A stretch of DNA of 64,000 nt from Panagrolaimus kolymaensis (taxonomy: Eukaryota; Nematoda; Chromadorea; Rhabditida; Panagrolaimidae): assembly GCA_028622995.1 (NCBI GenBank), contig JAJQJQ010000008.1, positions 5,642,001 to 5,706,000 on the forward strand, in the 5' to 3' direction. This document shows positions 14,201 to 28,378 of the stretch, one piece after another. The notes under the pieces were generated by a model, which saw nothing but the letters and a program-made list of their open reading frames with translations, did no database searches and was not told the origin of the DNA. Every line of letters starts with the position of its first letter. The first letter of the stretch is position 1. Made by a program: the position numbers and the translations under genes.

Positions 14201-17200
14201 AAAAAAATTAAGCGGAAATTCTTTAGTCTTTTTTTTTCTTTTTTTATTTATTTTTAGAAAAGCTTATGCTTGCTTGTTTGAGAAAAAAAAGCAAATGATG
14301 TTTGAAATTAAGAGAGTGAGTATTTGTATGTGTGGCGGTATTTTAAGAATATTTGGTTGCCACCGCTGATGTTGTCATTGGTATGTGTCTGTGTGTTTAT
14401 GTAGTAATTCATCTTAATTAACGTCATTTCTTTTGAAAATTTTTGGTTAACATTCTTTTTCTTTAAACTCTTGCGTTTTTTTGTTTGTTTGTTGCTGGTT
14501 TGATTCTTTTTTCGATTAAAGCTAGGCGATCATTAACGAGAAAAGTAGCTATTGAATGAATCACTCAACCATTTTTTTATGTTACTTTTTATGTTTACAT
14601 TTTGGACATTTGAGCACCGAGCGAGCCGAGCTAGAAACAAACCCACGTGAACGACGACGCCAGCTTGCTTGAAATTGAAGCTGATGGTTTTTATGTCTTT
14701 ATTATAGACACCTCCTGATTTATTACACTTTGTTTGATAAAATATTTTCTCTTTGCAATGCTTTCTCTCATATTTTTAAAAGTACACGGTTTTCTTTTAA
14801 AGAATATTATGAAAGCAAAAAAAGCATTTTTAAAAGCAATTTTTTGTAAGCCTTAAATTAGGCTTTAGTTAATCTTAATCTCTTTCATCAATTTGTTGTG
14901 AGAAATTATGTCTAGCCTTGATTTCGTTTTTTTTAAACTTTTCATAAACAGTAGTGATTTTCTACTCTTTTTTTTGCAAATCTGCACCAATTTTTTAAAA
15001 TTCCAAACCTTTTTTTTCTTCCATGCTCATCAGACGCTAAAACTCTCTATCTCGAGAAAGACGCATAATTATGCAGGCCAATTTTTGCTTTAGCAAGACC
15101 GACAGACTAGAAAAAATGAGGTTTTGCTAAAATAAGTTTATTAGCGGCGAAGATTTCAAAAACTTTTTTGATGTTTGAGTTTAAGAAAAAAATATTATTT
15201 TGATACGAAATTTAAAATTCAATTCATTTTCAATCTGGTGAGAAGAAAAAATTAAATTTAACCTTAAAATAATACAAAATACCAGGTGTTATTACTTTTT
15301 TTTAAAAATATTTTTTATTTTTAAAACTCATAAACTTTGACTTTTTCTTTCAACAGATATATTTTTATTTTTAAACCATGCACACATATTCTGACGATAT
15401 TTTCGATAGACTTTAGCCTTTATTTTATTTTTGCTTTACATTTTTTTCTTTATCGCAGTTTAAACCATTTTTTATGTACAATATTTTTCTTTTTCATGTT
15501 TTGCTTTTATTAGACAGAAACTCAAAAGATTGAAATCGAATGCTTTGCTCGAAGTCGAAACAAAAACTGACGTTTTTTTTGTTGCTTGTTTGTTTCATTG
15601 TTAAAATTCATTTTTTTGTTTATTTTTTAAAAATTCTTCCATTATGATTGAGGCGCATTTTTTTCATAAGCGTATATGAATGGAAAATGTTTGTTTTAAA
15701 TAAATAATCAAAAAGAAGCGGAAGCTCAAATGACCAAAATTATATAATAATTTTTGCTAGTGACACGATAGGATAGAAGGTTGTAACAAAAGGTTGCGAT
15801 CGAAGTTTAATTTTTTTTATACTTTATTTTATATGATTCAAAAAAGGCCTAAAGATTACTATGACCAAAGGCAGAAGATTAGCTAAGAGTGTCGACTAGA
15901 GTAGCTAAAAATATTCTTTTGAAACATTTCCTTTTCTACCTTGCTTTTCCATTTCATCTAAAAATACAGGGAAGTCCTTCGTTCCATTTGTCTTTTTATG
16001 TTTTTACGTGTTATCAAATAAATAAAAAAAAAAGCAAATACACGCAATAAAAATGAATGAAGAATAAAAAAAATGTGTGGGAATATTTTTTTTTGACATA
16101 GAATCCGCTCTTGCTTCCTTTTTCCATAGTTCACTGCTCTTTGTTTCGTTCCTCCTCCTCTTCAATCTAATTTGTTATTTCTTGAGATTGAAACGTCACA
16201 AATTATTTTTACTTTTCTTTATATTTAAAATTAGAAAATACAAACAATTTTTTTTAAAGTAAAGAAAATACATATGTCGTCGACTTTTATATTTTCAAAG
16301 TTCTTTTTTTGGAATAAAAAAGTTAATTTCATTCAAAGATATTTGTCTATAGCCTTTTATTTTTGGCCTGAGGCAAATTTGCATTTACTTTTTTATTTTT
16401 GAGTCGATGTTCTTTAGTCTATGCCAAAATTTGTTGTCCTTCCCTCATTCATTTTTGGCCCCATCTTTAAGAGATATGAGTAAACAACATTAAAAAAAGT
16501 TTATTAATTTATGAGTAGGGAATTTTTTCTCATGTGTCTTCTTAAAAATTAACTTTGTCTTCCCATCAAACTTTTTTTTTCTTGGTGAAAGATTACATCC
16601 ATCCACCATCCAAGAAACTTTATAAAACAAGAGGAGGGTTGCATTACTTGAGAAAATAAAACAAATTTATTATCGTATGTTTGTTATTTGAAAAATGAAA
16701 CGTCACGTTGCTTTTTCACTTATTTTTTGTTTCAAGGGTTTATCTTTCTTAGCTTTAAGTGAATCAAATGCTTTTCTTTCATCATCTCCTTTTTCACTAT
16801 AATCCCCATTATAAGCTAATTCGAAAATTCTTCTGGCTGCTTTTAGCGGTTTGATATTGTCATTATTTTTCATCTATTATATCTTCTTATTATCTTTTGT
16901 TTGTTTTTTCCTCTACTTTTTTATTCCCTATATTAACTCACTCCAAATAACAAACATATTTTCTTTTCCAATAAAAAAAAGTTTCTAAGAAAAATTTTAC
17001 AATTTTTAAAGCCTTTTTTAATTGCAAATTTTTTGTTTTTTTACCATTCTAATGATTAATTGCTTCATGTTTATTTTTTTTTGAGTTCATTTTGAGTACT
17101 TACTTTTTTTCTTACATTTTTTATTGACTTTTGACGTTAGATTTTATTTATTTGGCGCCTTGTCTTCCTCCATCTTTTCGATAATCACATTCCAAACCTG

Positions 17201-20200
17201 TTTTTTCTTTTGCCTCTTTTCATTGTTTAGTGAAATCATCTTTTTTTAATTTATTTGGGTCTTGTAAAGTTCATTATTTTTATTTTCTTCATCATATTCG
17301 TCATTGATGGCCTCCCAAAAATTTTTCTAGCCACTTGAAACACAAAGAATGTGTAAATTTACGTTTACAAAAAAAACTTGTGATAAATAACGCGTGTTTT
17401 AACAACTTTTCAATATAAATATAAAACAAATAGTAAATTATCGTTTTATTTTTTAAGGTCTGAATTTTTTTTATAACAAAAAAATGTCTGTATGCGCAGG
17501 TTATCGTAACACTGCCGGGCGATCATCATCACCTGTTCGACGAAGCATTCCTCTTTTTCGTCCATTATGTACCACAGAAAAACCCCCACAACTTTCATGG
17601 TTTAGTTCAGCTCTTCAAAGTCTTAGTTAGCATAATTTTTTTTCCCATTTCACTTCAGTGATTTTAATGAGTTGTTTTTTTTCTAGACGATACTCCACAT
17701 CATCATGCAAAACAACGAGCTGCTCCTCCACCGCCACCACCTTTGCCACCTCGAGGTGGCACAGACCAACAACAAATGCAAAGAAAATCTTTGACATCTC
17801 GATGGTTGGAAAATAAACAAGATTCAGATGAAGAAGGAAATAATAACCTTCAAGTTCAAGAACCACAACAACAAAACTTACCAGAGATTGAAGATCAACA
17901 AAACCAACAAAGAACACATTTTGGTCTTCATTCCACCACCAACACTAAACCTTATGGAGACAATGAAACCATTGATGAACAAACTCGTCTTCGATCTCTT
18001 GAGACTATGTCCGTTGTTAAAGAAGAACCCGAAGAAGAAACGGAAGAAGTTGGAGCAGTAAGGTTGCTCAGTCGAAAGACCCTTGAAGAGGATAGTGGAA
18101 TCGTTCATCGAAGTGATTTTTTGAAAGTAAGTTTTAACACTTTTGTGATTGTAAATGTTGCATCCACGCCGAGATTACTGATTGCTTCAAGGTCTCGATC
18201 GAGATCGATTCTTATTAATAATATATTTTTAATTTTACTAATTTCCACCACTTTCTTCTTTAGTCTAATTATCCATATGATTCATCAGAATCTGAAGAAG
18301 ACGATCATCATCCCAATGCCCATTTAGCTGCATATGGTATTCATAGACTTGGAATTTATGAAGCGGTTGGTTTTTGCTTTTTTAAATATTATATAAAATT
18401 TATTCTTGGAAAAATAAAAGTTTGTGTGACATTATTATTATTATTTCTCGGCAAAACAGAAATACGTTGTTGTTTTGCAACATTTTTGATCACTGAATTT
18501 TTAGCGTGAAGCAATTTTTTTTATTGTTATTGAAAAAGCAACCAAAGCATGCAAAAAAAAATGTGTTGCAAAAAAGTTTTTCTTTTGTTTTAATTTTTTA
18601 AACAAACATTTTTTGCTGGAAAAAGTTCAAAAACATTTTTAATTATTTATTAAAAGTTTCTCTTTTGGGGGTCACGAAAAAATATATATTCAGGTGGTGG
18701 TCGTCTAAAAGGTTGTTGCCAAAGGCATTATGCAATAATTCATATGTATGCTGTTGCTTGCCAAAAAAATGGGGGAGATTTCACGGGGTTATGAACAATA
18801 AAAAAAGAAGGCCAAAAAATAAATAAATGCATGGCACAGTTTTTTTGGAGAAGCTTGTTACTATGGCAAAAAATTCACGCTTGAATAAAGATTAAATTCT
18901 TGGAAAAAAAACTTTAAGGTGAATAATTTGGAAGGTCGAAGCTAGTGCACTTACAATATCCATATATGTATATAAGCACATAGAGAAATTTATTGTTGAT
19001 ATTATTTCTGTAAAATTGCTCGAGAAATATAAAAAGCTTTTGAAATAATTCGCATTTTAAAGCGAGGGAGGTTTGGTTGCTGAATTATGCGAATCGTTTC
19101 ACTTTTCTTTGCTGTTTAGAAATTATTAATATCTAAGTTTTATTTTCTATGAAGTTCATGATCGTTTTCACGGATATCTCTTGTTTACTTCTCCGAACCA
19201 TCTTCCTATTGTTTTTTTCTAATTTCATCTTTTCCTGTTTTGCTTCCATCAATAAAAAAAAACAGGAAGTGCCAAAGAGCGTATTGATAAATATATAACT
19301 TTCACCCCGCAATTTGAGCAAAAACTTTACACCGGAATTTCGCTTTTCCAAAAGTCAACAAAAAAGAAGAACAATATTTTTTTCCGGTCACTTTTAAAAT
19401 AACTTTCTTTCGGGTGAAAATAAGAAATGATGAAGGCGGACTTCTATGCTTATGCAAACGGATACTATAAAGTTTCTAAAAAAAAGAAATGAAATTCATA
19501 CTTTCATAATTTTTTCTGAATGTTTTGCAAGATCCTATAAAATTGGGGTTATTTTTCTTTTTTATAGAAAAAACTATACGTATTTTAGTGACTGTTTTTT
19601 TTTTGTTGCTATGATGAAGTCTTACTTTAGCTTTAATTGTTTACAAAAAAAAAGTTGGTGTTTAGAAACAATTTCTTAAACTTGGATGTCTTATTTTAAT
19701 TTGTTACCACAAATATTTACAATTTCTTCAAGTTAGTTCCATAACGTAAAAGCGAGCCAATCTAATAAAGTTAACTTTCAAAATAAAAATCATTTTTGAT
19801 GTGATTTATTTTTTTAAAAGTAAAAATAGTAAACAATGAAGCTCCATTTTTAATGAAATAAACGGTTAAAATACATTATTTTTGAGGAAGAAAATTTAAT
19901 AGTTAGGGAATCCCTTTAACTTGGTCCACATCACCCGATTATGTCTTGCCATAAATAATCAAACATCGCCGCAACTTTATGGTTTCCATTCATTTCATTG
20001 TTTTGTCTTTTTTGTTTATTTAAAGTTCCGAAAAAACAAGGCGGATCTTTAACATCTTAGAAAATTTTAATCAAATCTCATAGAAAGTAGTATTTATATC
20101 TGCTATATTAGTTGTTTAGACATCAGAAGTTTTTAGCGTAAGAGAAAAGTTTTTACCAATGGAAGTTGAGCAGCTCACTTTTGCTTGAAATTTTGCGAAA

Positions 20201-23200
20201 TAACGGTATTTCAACTTTGAACTTTAATATTCTTGTTTTTTTTCATCCAAAAATAAAACTCCATCATTCAAATATGTTTTTATGAATAAATTAAATTTTT
20301 TTAATATTCTGTTTTTTTCGTTTGATTCTTCAACTTTGGCCAAAAACATCTAACTTTAAAACATGCATATTTATTTTTATTTATTTTTTTGACTGATGGT
20401 GTTTTTTTTCTTCTTTATTTAATTTTCCATGTTTCTTAGAATTCAAGATGGAGTTTTCTTTTTTATAATGAGATGCACAATTCGATTGTTATGTCTCTCT
20501 CTCTTTCTGCTGCATTTTGATGTTTGTTGTTGCTTTGCACTTTTCACTGGTTGTTAAACATACCAACAGAAAAAGAAAAGAATAAAAAAACAGACACATC
20601 CGTCGTTGAATTTGAAAAATTTATTTTATTTTTAACATTAATTTTATTTAGACTTCATTAAAATTTTCTTATTCGAAAATTGAATGAACAAAAAAAATGT
20701 CTAAAACTTTTTGAGTCACATGAATTTTTCCATCAAAACATTCTTCTTCTTTTTTTGAGAGAAGTCGAGGGAGAAAAAAAGTTGTTATGTTTGTTGTGGT
20801 TGCTTTTGTGATTGACATGGTTTTGTTTTTGCCAAAGGAAATCCTTTGTTAGAAAAAAGTCAAAATTCGTTTAGCTTTTTTTTGGTAGATGTTTTTGGGC
20901 TTTGAATGAAAATTTTTGTTGGGAGTGACAATCACAAGATAAAATCTGAAAGAATATAAAAGTGCAAGTTTTGGAAAAACTTTTTGGTCTTCGGCTAGAA
21001 AAAAATGTGCTATTCAAAATTGGATGTTTTGAGGTATAAGTTCATTAGAGACACATTTCATCCAGCTATAATTAGTAAAACCATTTCGCTTACAACTTTT
21101 TATTATTACCAAAAAAATAACTTCCCCATTCTATTTTTTGCGACAATCAAACTTCCATAAAATCTTTTTTATTTACTTTTTTTAAACCCAGCTGTCTCCA
21201 AAAAAACTTTTTTCTTTAGCTAGAGACGCAACTTTTCAAAGAACTATTATAAACTCCCATGGTTCCTTTTTCTCTCGATTAGATGTCTCCCCAGATGCTT
21301 TTATTTATTTTTTTTAACTCGAAAAGTGTTTCAATCTCTTCTTCCATTTTTAACTTTTTTTATTTCTTTTTCAAAGTACCCAAAAACAAAAAATAAAATA
21401 AACTTCCTTATTTTTATTTTCTTTTGTGTGACGAAAAAAAAGATGATTGAATGAGGAAGAGATGGCTAAATTCTCGTCTTTGTCACCACCCGAATAAAAT
21501 GACCCCAGATTGGAACATAATTATTTCGGCTTTTATTTATCTTTTTATTTGAAAAAATTGTAAACTCCCCAATTTATTTATTTACATTTTTGGTTCCGTT
21601 TTCTCTTTTCTTTCGAGATGCTTTAAAAAGGATTTGTTTTTTGGCCATTTTCAAGCTTGAACAAAAAAATGAAACACGTTTTCTTTATATTTTTTGTTTA
21701 AAATAAGATTAGTTAGTTCCTTGCCATTTTTTAGTTTCTTTGTTGTTGAAAAGATTGAGAAAGAGAGGCTAATTTGAGTGGAGATTAGAATAATGGCGAC
21801 ATCGTTATTATAGTTAAACGCCGCTTATAGTCTCATCCCTAAAAAGAAATAGAAATATTTTGTGTTTTGGTTTGATAATGATGTCGCAAGCTACTGAGCA
21901 GTTGCTTTCTTTTTTTCGGCAACACGATTAAGTGGTTGGTGAAGGATCAAAAAGAAATAATCCTTGTTAGAATAATATTGTTAAAAGCCTTAGGCATGAA
22001 AAAAAAATATGGAGCGAAGATTTTTTTGGTTATAAAAAATGGTGAGGAAACGGAAGCTGTTGAAAGGATGTGTAAAAAAATGAAATTTTGGTAATTTGAG
22101 TTGCCAAGTTGGAAGTGTTGTCATTTGAATATTTGAATGGAAGTTGAGGAAGTCTTGACAAAAAAAATTCTGTTTTTTTTTTCTTTAAAAAGAATTTTGA
22201 AATGCACTTGATTCAAACAGTTTGTAGCTTATTCTCATTCACTCTAAGTCTTCTTTAAAAAAATATGTTATGACACTTTTCCGTTAGTCCCTTCATCTCC
22301 AAAAATAGCTCACCTCTGTCGTCTTTTTCATTTTATTTCTCCTCTCTCTCATCAGCTGATTAAATAATTTAAAATGAGTTCTTCTAATAATCCTCCTCTC
22401 TTTTATATTTTTTGACTCATTTCCCTTATTTTTTCTTTTCTTTTTTGTTATATCGTTTTTGTTTCTTTTTTTGGTAATTTCAAAAATAAAATAGATGGAA
22501 AATGAAAGCAAGTGCCAGAACGCATTTCAATTAAATTCGTGGAAAATGCTTTCCACTGATGTTTCCCGGAAACGGCCTCATTTTTTTTAAACATTGCATT
22601 GTCTTTCTTTTTGTTTTTTTGCTTGTTTGGTACTTTGGTTTTTCATTTTTTTGAAACAACCAAAAAAACAGCTGCACTTTTTCATTTCCGTTTTTGTTGA
22701 TGTTTGCATTTTTTAGTTAGTGAAACTCGCATTTTCTCGGAATAAATTGTAGATTTATGCTTTTTCATATAACTCTCATATTTTTATAGCGCTCTTCAAA
22801 AAACATACAAAACACTAACAACAACTTTTCTGATTTATGACATTTTTGAATTTTTAAATAATTTCTCGAAAAAACATAGTCTAAGTTTTTGTTCTTTGCC
22901 TTTTTTTGGGATTACTGTATCTCTAAATTTATGAAGAAATCACGAGGTCTTTTTCTATTTAAAAAAATGCTTCCATCAAAAATTTATTTTGTTTAGTTTA
23001 TTTTTTTCTTTGTATCTTTCTCTTTGAACTCTTTCAACCTTGCAAAAAGAATGGATGATTGAGAACAATGGCATTTGCAAAAAAAAAAAATGCCAAAAAT
23101 GCATAAGAAAGACATGTGTCATTTTCTTTCTGCATCCAAAATCAGGAGCAAAGAAAAAAAATATTTTTCTTTGGTATTAATACGCCCGCTCCTTTTCTGG

Positions 23201-26200
23201 CATTTTTGCAACAAAAAAAGTTGGGCCAAAGCTTTTTATGGAATCAAAAAATAAATAAATATGTAAAAAAGTTTTTTGTGTTTTATTCTTTGCAAAAAAA
23301 AAAGCTTGGACCTCCACCTGAATAAAAAGTTGATCAAAAATTTATTTTTAATGTAAGCAAAAAAAGTTTTTTCATTCCGCATTTTTGAGCATTTGCTTAT
23401 TGCTTATTCTTTCTTTTTTTGGTTGGTTGTTGTCTTCCGGAAGTTAGTTGTGCCTTTAATTTAAAAATGTTTAAGTCCAATTTTTTGGAAAAGCTTTTGT
23501 CAAATATGTATGTAAGCTCTTTCAATGACCTTCCCAAAAAAAAAAAGTAAGTGATAAGTCGTGCGGAATAAAGCGCTTTTTTGTTTGCAATAAAAATTAT
23601 TAAAAAATGCTGGAAATTTTTATTTTTAGTTTTCTGTAAAATTCAAAAATCATGTTTTTTTTTTGGAATAAATTAAGTTTTTTTTGTGACGTAAAATTTG
23701 GTCAACGAGCAAATTTTGGAACCAAATACTTTCCTTTGATAGAAAACCAATGCTCAATTCAAGTACATTCTGGTGGCTATGTGCCACATTTTTTAATTCC
23801 TTATTATCAACCATTTTTTTTGGTTTCTCAAAATTAATTAAATTTTTGATAATCCAAAAATATAAAAAATAAATGCTATCTTATTTTTAGTATGTTTTAA
23901 TTCATTCTATGAATGTTCAAGTCTTCCTTAAGCTTCTTTCTTCTATTTTCTTCACGCACGCGTTCACTCGCCTAAATTTAGAATTAAATGTAGTCACTTT
24001 TTTTTCATACTCTTTTAATATTTTATTTTTGACATTTATTCTTAGAAGCAACATTAATTTTAAAAGGTGTTTTTTAACACTTTATTTTATATTATTACTC
24101 AGAATTCTAACATAAAAATAAAAAAAGGGTGTGACAAGTTTTTTTGCCATTTAATTTCTGCCCTTTTAATAAGTTGGTTTGAGACTTTACTTAGAATTGA
24201 ATGAAAATTATTTTGTACTTTAAAATTTTTTTCTTACATATTTAAACTAATTGAAAAAAGTTTTTGAAATAAGTGTCATTTTATAATTGCAAAAAAAAAC
24301 TTTTATAAGTCTAAAAAGAATGAGGAAGTTTCATTTTCTTTGTTTCGATTACGTCAGCTTTTCACTCACTTTTCTCATTTCATGAAAGCTGCTAGCAGCA
24401 GGGTTATTTTTAGCATCATCTTTCTCTTTTTTTTCTAAGTTTATAAGCCAAAGCCTTTCTTTTTTTTTGCAAGTAGTAGCAAGAAAACGTGACGATTAAC
24501 AACCTCCAAAAAAAACTAATAAAATAATTTTTTATTGCTTTTTTCTCCGTTGTTTTTATTTATAGCTTTTTTTTTATCCTAGTTGTTGGTTAATGTTCAC
24601 TCTCCTACTACAACAACCTTGATTCCTATGTAATAAATTTGTTTTTTTACTTTTGTTTTTCTTAAATTCTCGTTAGTTAAAGTTTAAAAAGCTGGCGTTT
24701 AAGTTTATCTCATTACTTTACTTTACTTCATTTTACTCTGAATTGAAATTTGATCATTGTTTTTTTCAGTTTTGCTTTTTGTTAATGAGAATTTACTGGA
24801 ACTATTTTTTTTTGTCGTAGGAGTTTTAAAAACATTTCCCAAAACTTTGAAACTTATCAATTTTCTTTTTTGTGTAGTTCGCTCGAGTTTTGATCGTTTT
24901 ATCCGTGGAATATTTTTTATTATTTATGAAAATAAAAATAATAAAAGTTTTACCATTCTTTAGAAAACCCACCGACTTTCATTTCTCAGCTTCAGGAAAT
25001 TGGTTTATTTTTTCTCGTCAAAATAATAATAAATTTATTTTATTTTGCGGAGGCATAAAACTGAATTATTTAAATAATTGTGTGAGAAAAAAAATCCCCC
25101 ACCATATTTTTGTCGGTGGCTACTTGGAAGAAGTTCTTAAAAGAAGCTTTTACTTTAAAAAAACCTTCATTCAAACAAATATTTCCTTTTGATTTTGAGG
25201 GCACTTGTCCTTGACAAAGAATAAAGCTTTTTTTCACGTGTTTGTCATCCATAAATTGTCAGACGATAAAAGCCACACAAAAAAAGTGTCAGTTGATTTC
25301 ATCTCTTCTCAACATCAGCAGTAGAGGTATTTGAAAAGCGTCCGTGCCCGTCAAATATTTCCTTGTTATCATCAGCGGAATATTTCATTCATTTCAAGAT
25401 TTTAAGAGAAATGAAAACAATTCGTAATCGTCCAAGCTTCATTTCAAAAGCTGGAATATCTATAAATTATTGTGGAAGATATCGTCCACCAGTAATTATG
25501 GTTTGTTTTTTAGTAGTTTTATTGAATCTCAGCGCGTGTATACCTAAAATAAATTCTATGTTTTAAAACCACCATAACATAGATATTAAAATTTATTAAA
25601 AGTTTCTTATTATCCCAAGAGATTCTTCTCGTGGTTTTACGTTGAATTTTAAAAATAACTAGAAAAAATATTTTAATGTCACACAAACTTTAATCCAAAA
25701 ATAAAATAAAAAACAAATATCAGAAAGTCATACTTTTTATAATCCATTAATATTTTTTAGCCTAATGCCTCAGATGGAAATCCAGTTCGTCATTCACTTC
25801 TTAATTTAGTGGCTGAAGAAGACATTCCTGAATTGCTTCAAGCTATGGCTGAAGAGGTTTGTTAATATTTTTATTTTATTTTAACTTTGTCCATTAAAAA
25901 ATAATTGACTTTCTTTCTCTGAAAGCGACCTAATTCTTGAGGTTACTGTAACGAATTGAACTTTGAAATCCAGAGAACGAAAAAAAATTGACACTGCAAA
26001 GGCGTTTAAAATTTAAAAAATCATAGATAAGAAAAAATAGATAAAAAAAAAAGCAAGCTTGTGGCGAAAAGATTAAAGCTAAAGCTTATTTCATCGAAAC
26101 CCTTCACTTGTCAGAAACTTCTTTTTTTCTCAACGAAGCAAACTACTGCTGCCCATTTTTTTAAAGCTCAAAGTAGTTTCAACTCAAAAGATATATAGTT

Positions 26201-28372
26201 GAAAGGTCTTCGAAGGGTTTTGAAATAAACACAAACCAACTAATTCTTTCTAAACCTTATCTTCCTTTTTTGTGAGCGAATTGCAAGCCACAAATCTTTC
26301 ATTTTTTCATTTCCAATTTTTGTTGTCTTCTTTTTGAAAGAGGCTCAAAAAAGCCATATTTTGCATTGTTTTGACGCAATTATGAAAGCTCCTTTAAATA
26401 TTAATAGAAAATAGAAAAATACAAAAACCTTCAATTGAACGCTTATTTTTTTCCTTCATACGTATATAAAAATTAGATCTTTCTTAACACCCACTACTAC
26501 TTTTGTGTAAAAAAATCGAAGGAAATCATATTAAAAAAAATACAAATATTTGTCATTTTTGGGATTAAATAAAAAGATTGGAAATCTAATTCACCTTCAC
26601 TCATTTGCTTTGGGTTTGGCTTTTGTGGCTGCGTACATATACGATTTTGGTATTGGTCGTGTTTTTGAAATACATATAAAAGAGAGAGAATTGTTTCTCT
26701 CAAAAGACATAAACAATTGTTGTGTCTTTTGAGGCCTCTACGGAATTAAACTAAACATGACGAGAAAAAAGTGTTTGTTGGTGACTAATTTTTTTTGCTC
26801 ATTTAAGGTTTTTTTGAAACGGTTTTTTTTAATTTGTCCCAAAAAAGTAGTTAGCTTTAGGTTTTATTTATTAAGAATCTGAAATTTGCCTAAATAGCTT
26901 GCAAAATGGCCATGATCATCGATCGGTTTAATAATAATATTTTCTTTGTAGCCAACTTTATTATTAAAAACATTTACTAATTTTAGCCATAAATGTTTTT
27001 CAAAATCATAAGATTCATTTATTTATTATTTGTTTCATTTTTTCGATCAACAAGTTCAAAAAACTATTACCTCATTTCCTTAGGTTTCCCTCTCTTTCTT
27101 CTCGCCTCCTTTTTCCATCATCATCAGACAACGGCAGCATCCTTCTTCCATTTCTTTCCATCACGTGAAGGAATGATGATGAATGGAAAAAAGTTTATTT
27201 TTTTCTATTCCAACTTTGGACCTTTACATATATGTTTTTTTTCTTCTTCGCTCTGTCCATTTTTGTTTTTTAAAGATTCTAAAATTTGATAAATATCCTA
27301 TTTTTTCGATGTTGTTATCTCTTCTTTTTATTTGCCTCGTTTTTTTTTCATTAAAATTGTCCTCTTATTTCAAAATGGTTACTTCTTTTTGTTATTCTGT
27401 TTTTTTCAATTTTGTAAATGGGGGCGTCATTTTCTTTCTTCTTCACTTCGCTTCGCTTTGTTTATTGCTTTAAAGAAAATCATTTAAAATGGCAAAACTT
27501 TAAATGAAATTTTGTGAATTGCCCTTGAGACATAGCTAGGCGACAGTGGAGGGCGGCGGTTCAAGTACTTAAGCCTGAGAAGAAAAAAGAATGTAAAAAA
27601 GGTTTAAGACTTTGATGAATTATTTTAAAAAATTGCGCTTATGTGAACTTTTAAAATTTCTTTTTAAAAAAAAAAATTGTTTATATTAAATTCCTTTATT
27701 TTTTTTAGTGTCATTTTGTATTTGACGATTGTGATTCTTCAAATATGCCAACCACGAGTGGAATCATTCATACCCCAGCTAAAAGAATGGAACGCAGAAA
27801 GCAAAGAAATGTAAGTGTTTTGATACATCCAAGACTTTCCCCAACAAATTCAATATTATTTTACTTTTCGGAATCCCTGGCTTCTTAAAAACAACTTTTT
27901 AAATTTTTGTTAACTTCAGGTTGATAGAATATGCTTTGAAGAAAAGCCACCAGAGGTTTTTGCATATGTTAATGAAACATCAGCATATGAAGAAGGTGAA
28001 TGGAGTGAAGGGTTTTATATAACATATGAAGATTATAAACAAATGGTTGAAACTTCTCAACAGGAAACAGCCCAACAACATATGGATTTAGCTAATTGGA
28101 GAATGTTAATGGAACAAAAATTTGCTGCACAAGATGAACAAATTCGTGCTTTAACTGAACAACAACAATCTTCATCGGATAATAATGAAAATCAACAATC
28201 AAATGTTACTGTATCATCCATGTCTTCAATGTCAATAACAAAACCAAGGGATGAAGATCTTGGAGTTACTTCAACTTTTAGTTATTCTTCGAATACCCCT
28301 TTAATAAATCAACAATGTGCTCAACCATTAAATCTTCGTCAAACAACAGATCGTGAAACTTCAGCGATATAA
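1770..28372 (+). CDS. Large Pro/Gln/Ser-rich protein, 13 exons, possible PP1-binding scaffold
   Basis: Exons: 1770-3174, 3294-3474, 3528-4182, 4234-4425, 4641-4833, 4886-5257, 17500-17625, 17687-18126, 18264-18365, 25399-25500, 25761-25856, 27709-27810, 27920-28372. Every join keeps phase, giving about 1,472 residues. I start at ATG 1770; the frame is open upstream to 1578 but has no earlier ATG. No enzyme domain is visible. The protein has long Ser/Pro/Gln/Glu tracts and a proline run ending PPPPPPLPPR (about 17720-17755), a typical SH3/WW/EVH1 ligand. Three LRxKF-like motifs occur: KLREKF near 3327, ALRAKFEQR near 3766 and LLNKFNAIRE near 4916. RVxF-type motifs are KVRF at residues 302-305 and RICF at 1325-1328; the latter leads a charged C-terminus with a Gln-rich coiled-coil-like segment. 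A PP1-binding cytoskeletal scaffold is inference only. Weakest joins are the GTTAGC donor after 17625 and the AAG acceptor before 25399. AATAAA follows the stop at 28373. Confidence 0.72.
5299..17483. other. 12.2-kb intron (5258-17499) with no gene seen
   Basis: This is the longest intron of the large gene. Both strands were read for exons, tRNA-like boxes and repeats. Only short Phe/Ile/Lys-rich open frames turned up, all explained by T- and A-runs. There are poly-T tracts throughout, pyrimidine-rich blocks (for example around 11370-11420) and scattered (ATT)n. A small RNA gene or enhancer cannot be excluded by eye. Confidence 0.5.
17484..18365 (+). promoter_or_regulatory. Possible internal start of the large gene at the end of its 12-kb intron
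   Basis: An ATG at 17484 reads through the exon-7 acceptor in the same frame as the spliced form (Met-Ser-Val-Cys-Ala, then the exon sequence starting Gly-Tyr-Arg-Asn). A transcript starting in the 12-kb intron could therefore begin translation here and give an N-terminally short protein of about 480 residues. The context AAAAAAATGT is acceptable. No TATA box or other promoter element could be assigned, so this is an inference from frame alone. Confidence 0.25.
18366..25398. other. 7.0-kb intron with no gene seen
   Basis: Intron between exons 9 and 10 of the large gene. It is AT-rich with long homopolymers. Open frames on both strands are below 105 codons with homopolymer-driven composition. 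No RNA gene, inverted terminal repeat or retroelement domain was recognised. Confidence 0.5.
25857..27708. other. 1.85-kb intron with no gene seen
   Basis: Intron between exons 11 and 12 of the large gene. It contains Phe-rich open frames around 26990-27470 on the + strand that look like translated poly-T, not exons. A GGTTCAAGTAC near 27556 resembles a tRNA B box but has no matching A box at a proper distance. Confidence 0.5.
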
Positions 28373-28378
28373 AATAAA

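Noticed and set aside
26993..27473. Phe-rich + frames resembling multi-pass membrane protein
   Set aside because: Lies in an intron of a gene whose flanking exons join in phase; composition again reflects T-runs.
27530..27575. Possible tRNA (GGTTCAAGTAC box B-like and TAGCTAGGCG box A-like)
   Set aside because: Boxes are only about 25 bp apart, the acceptor stem does not pair, and no anticodon arm can be drawn.
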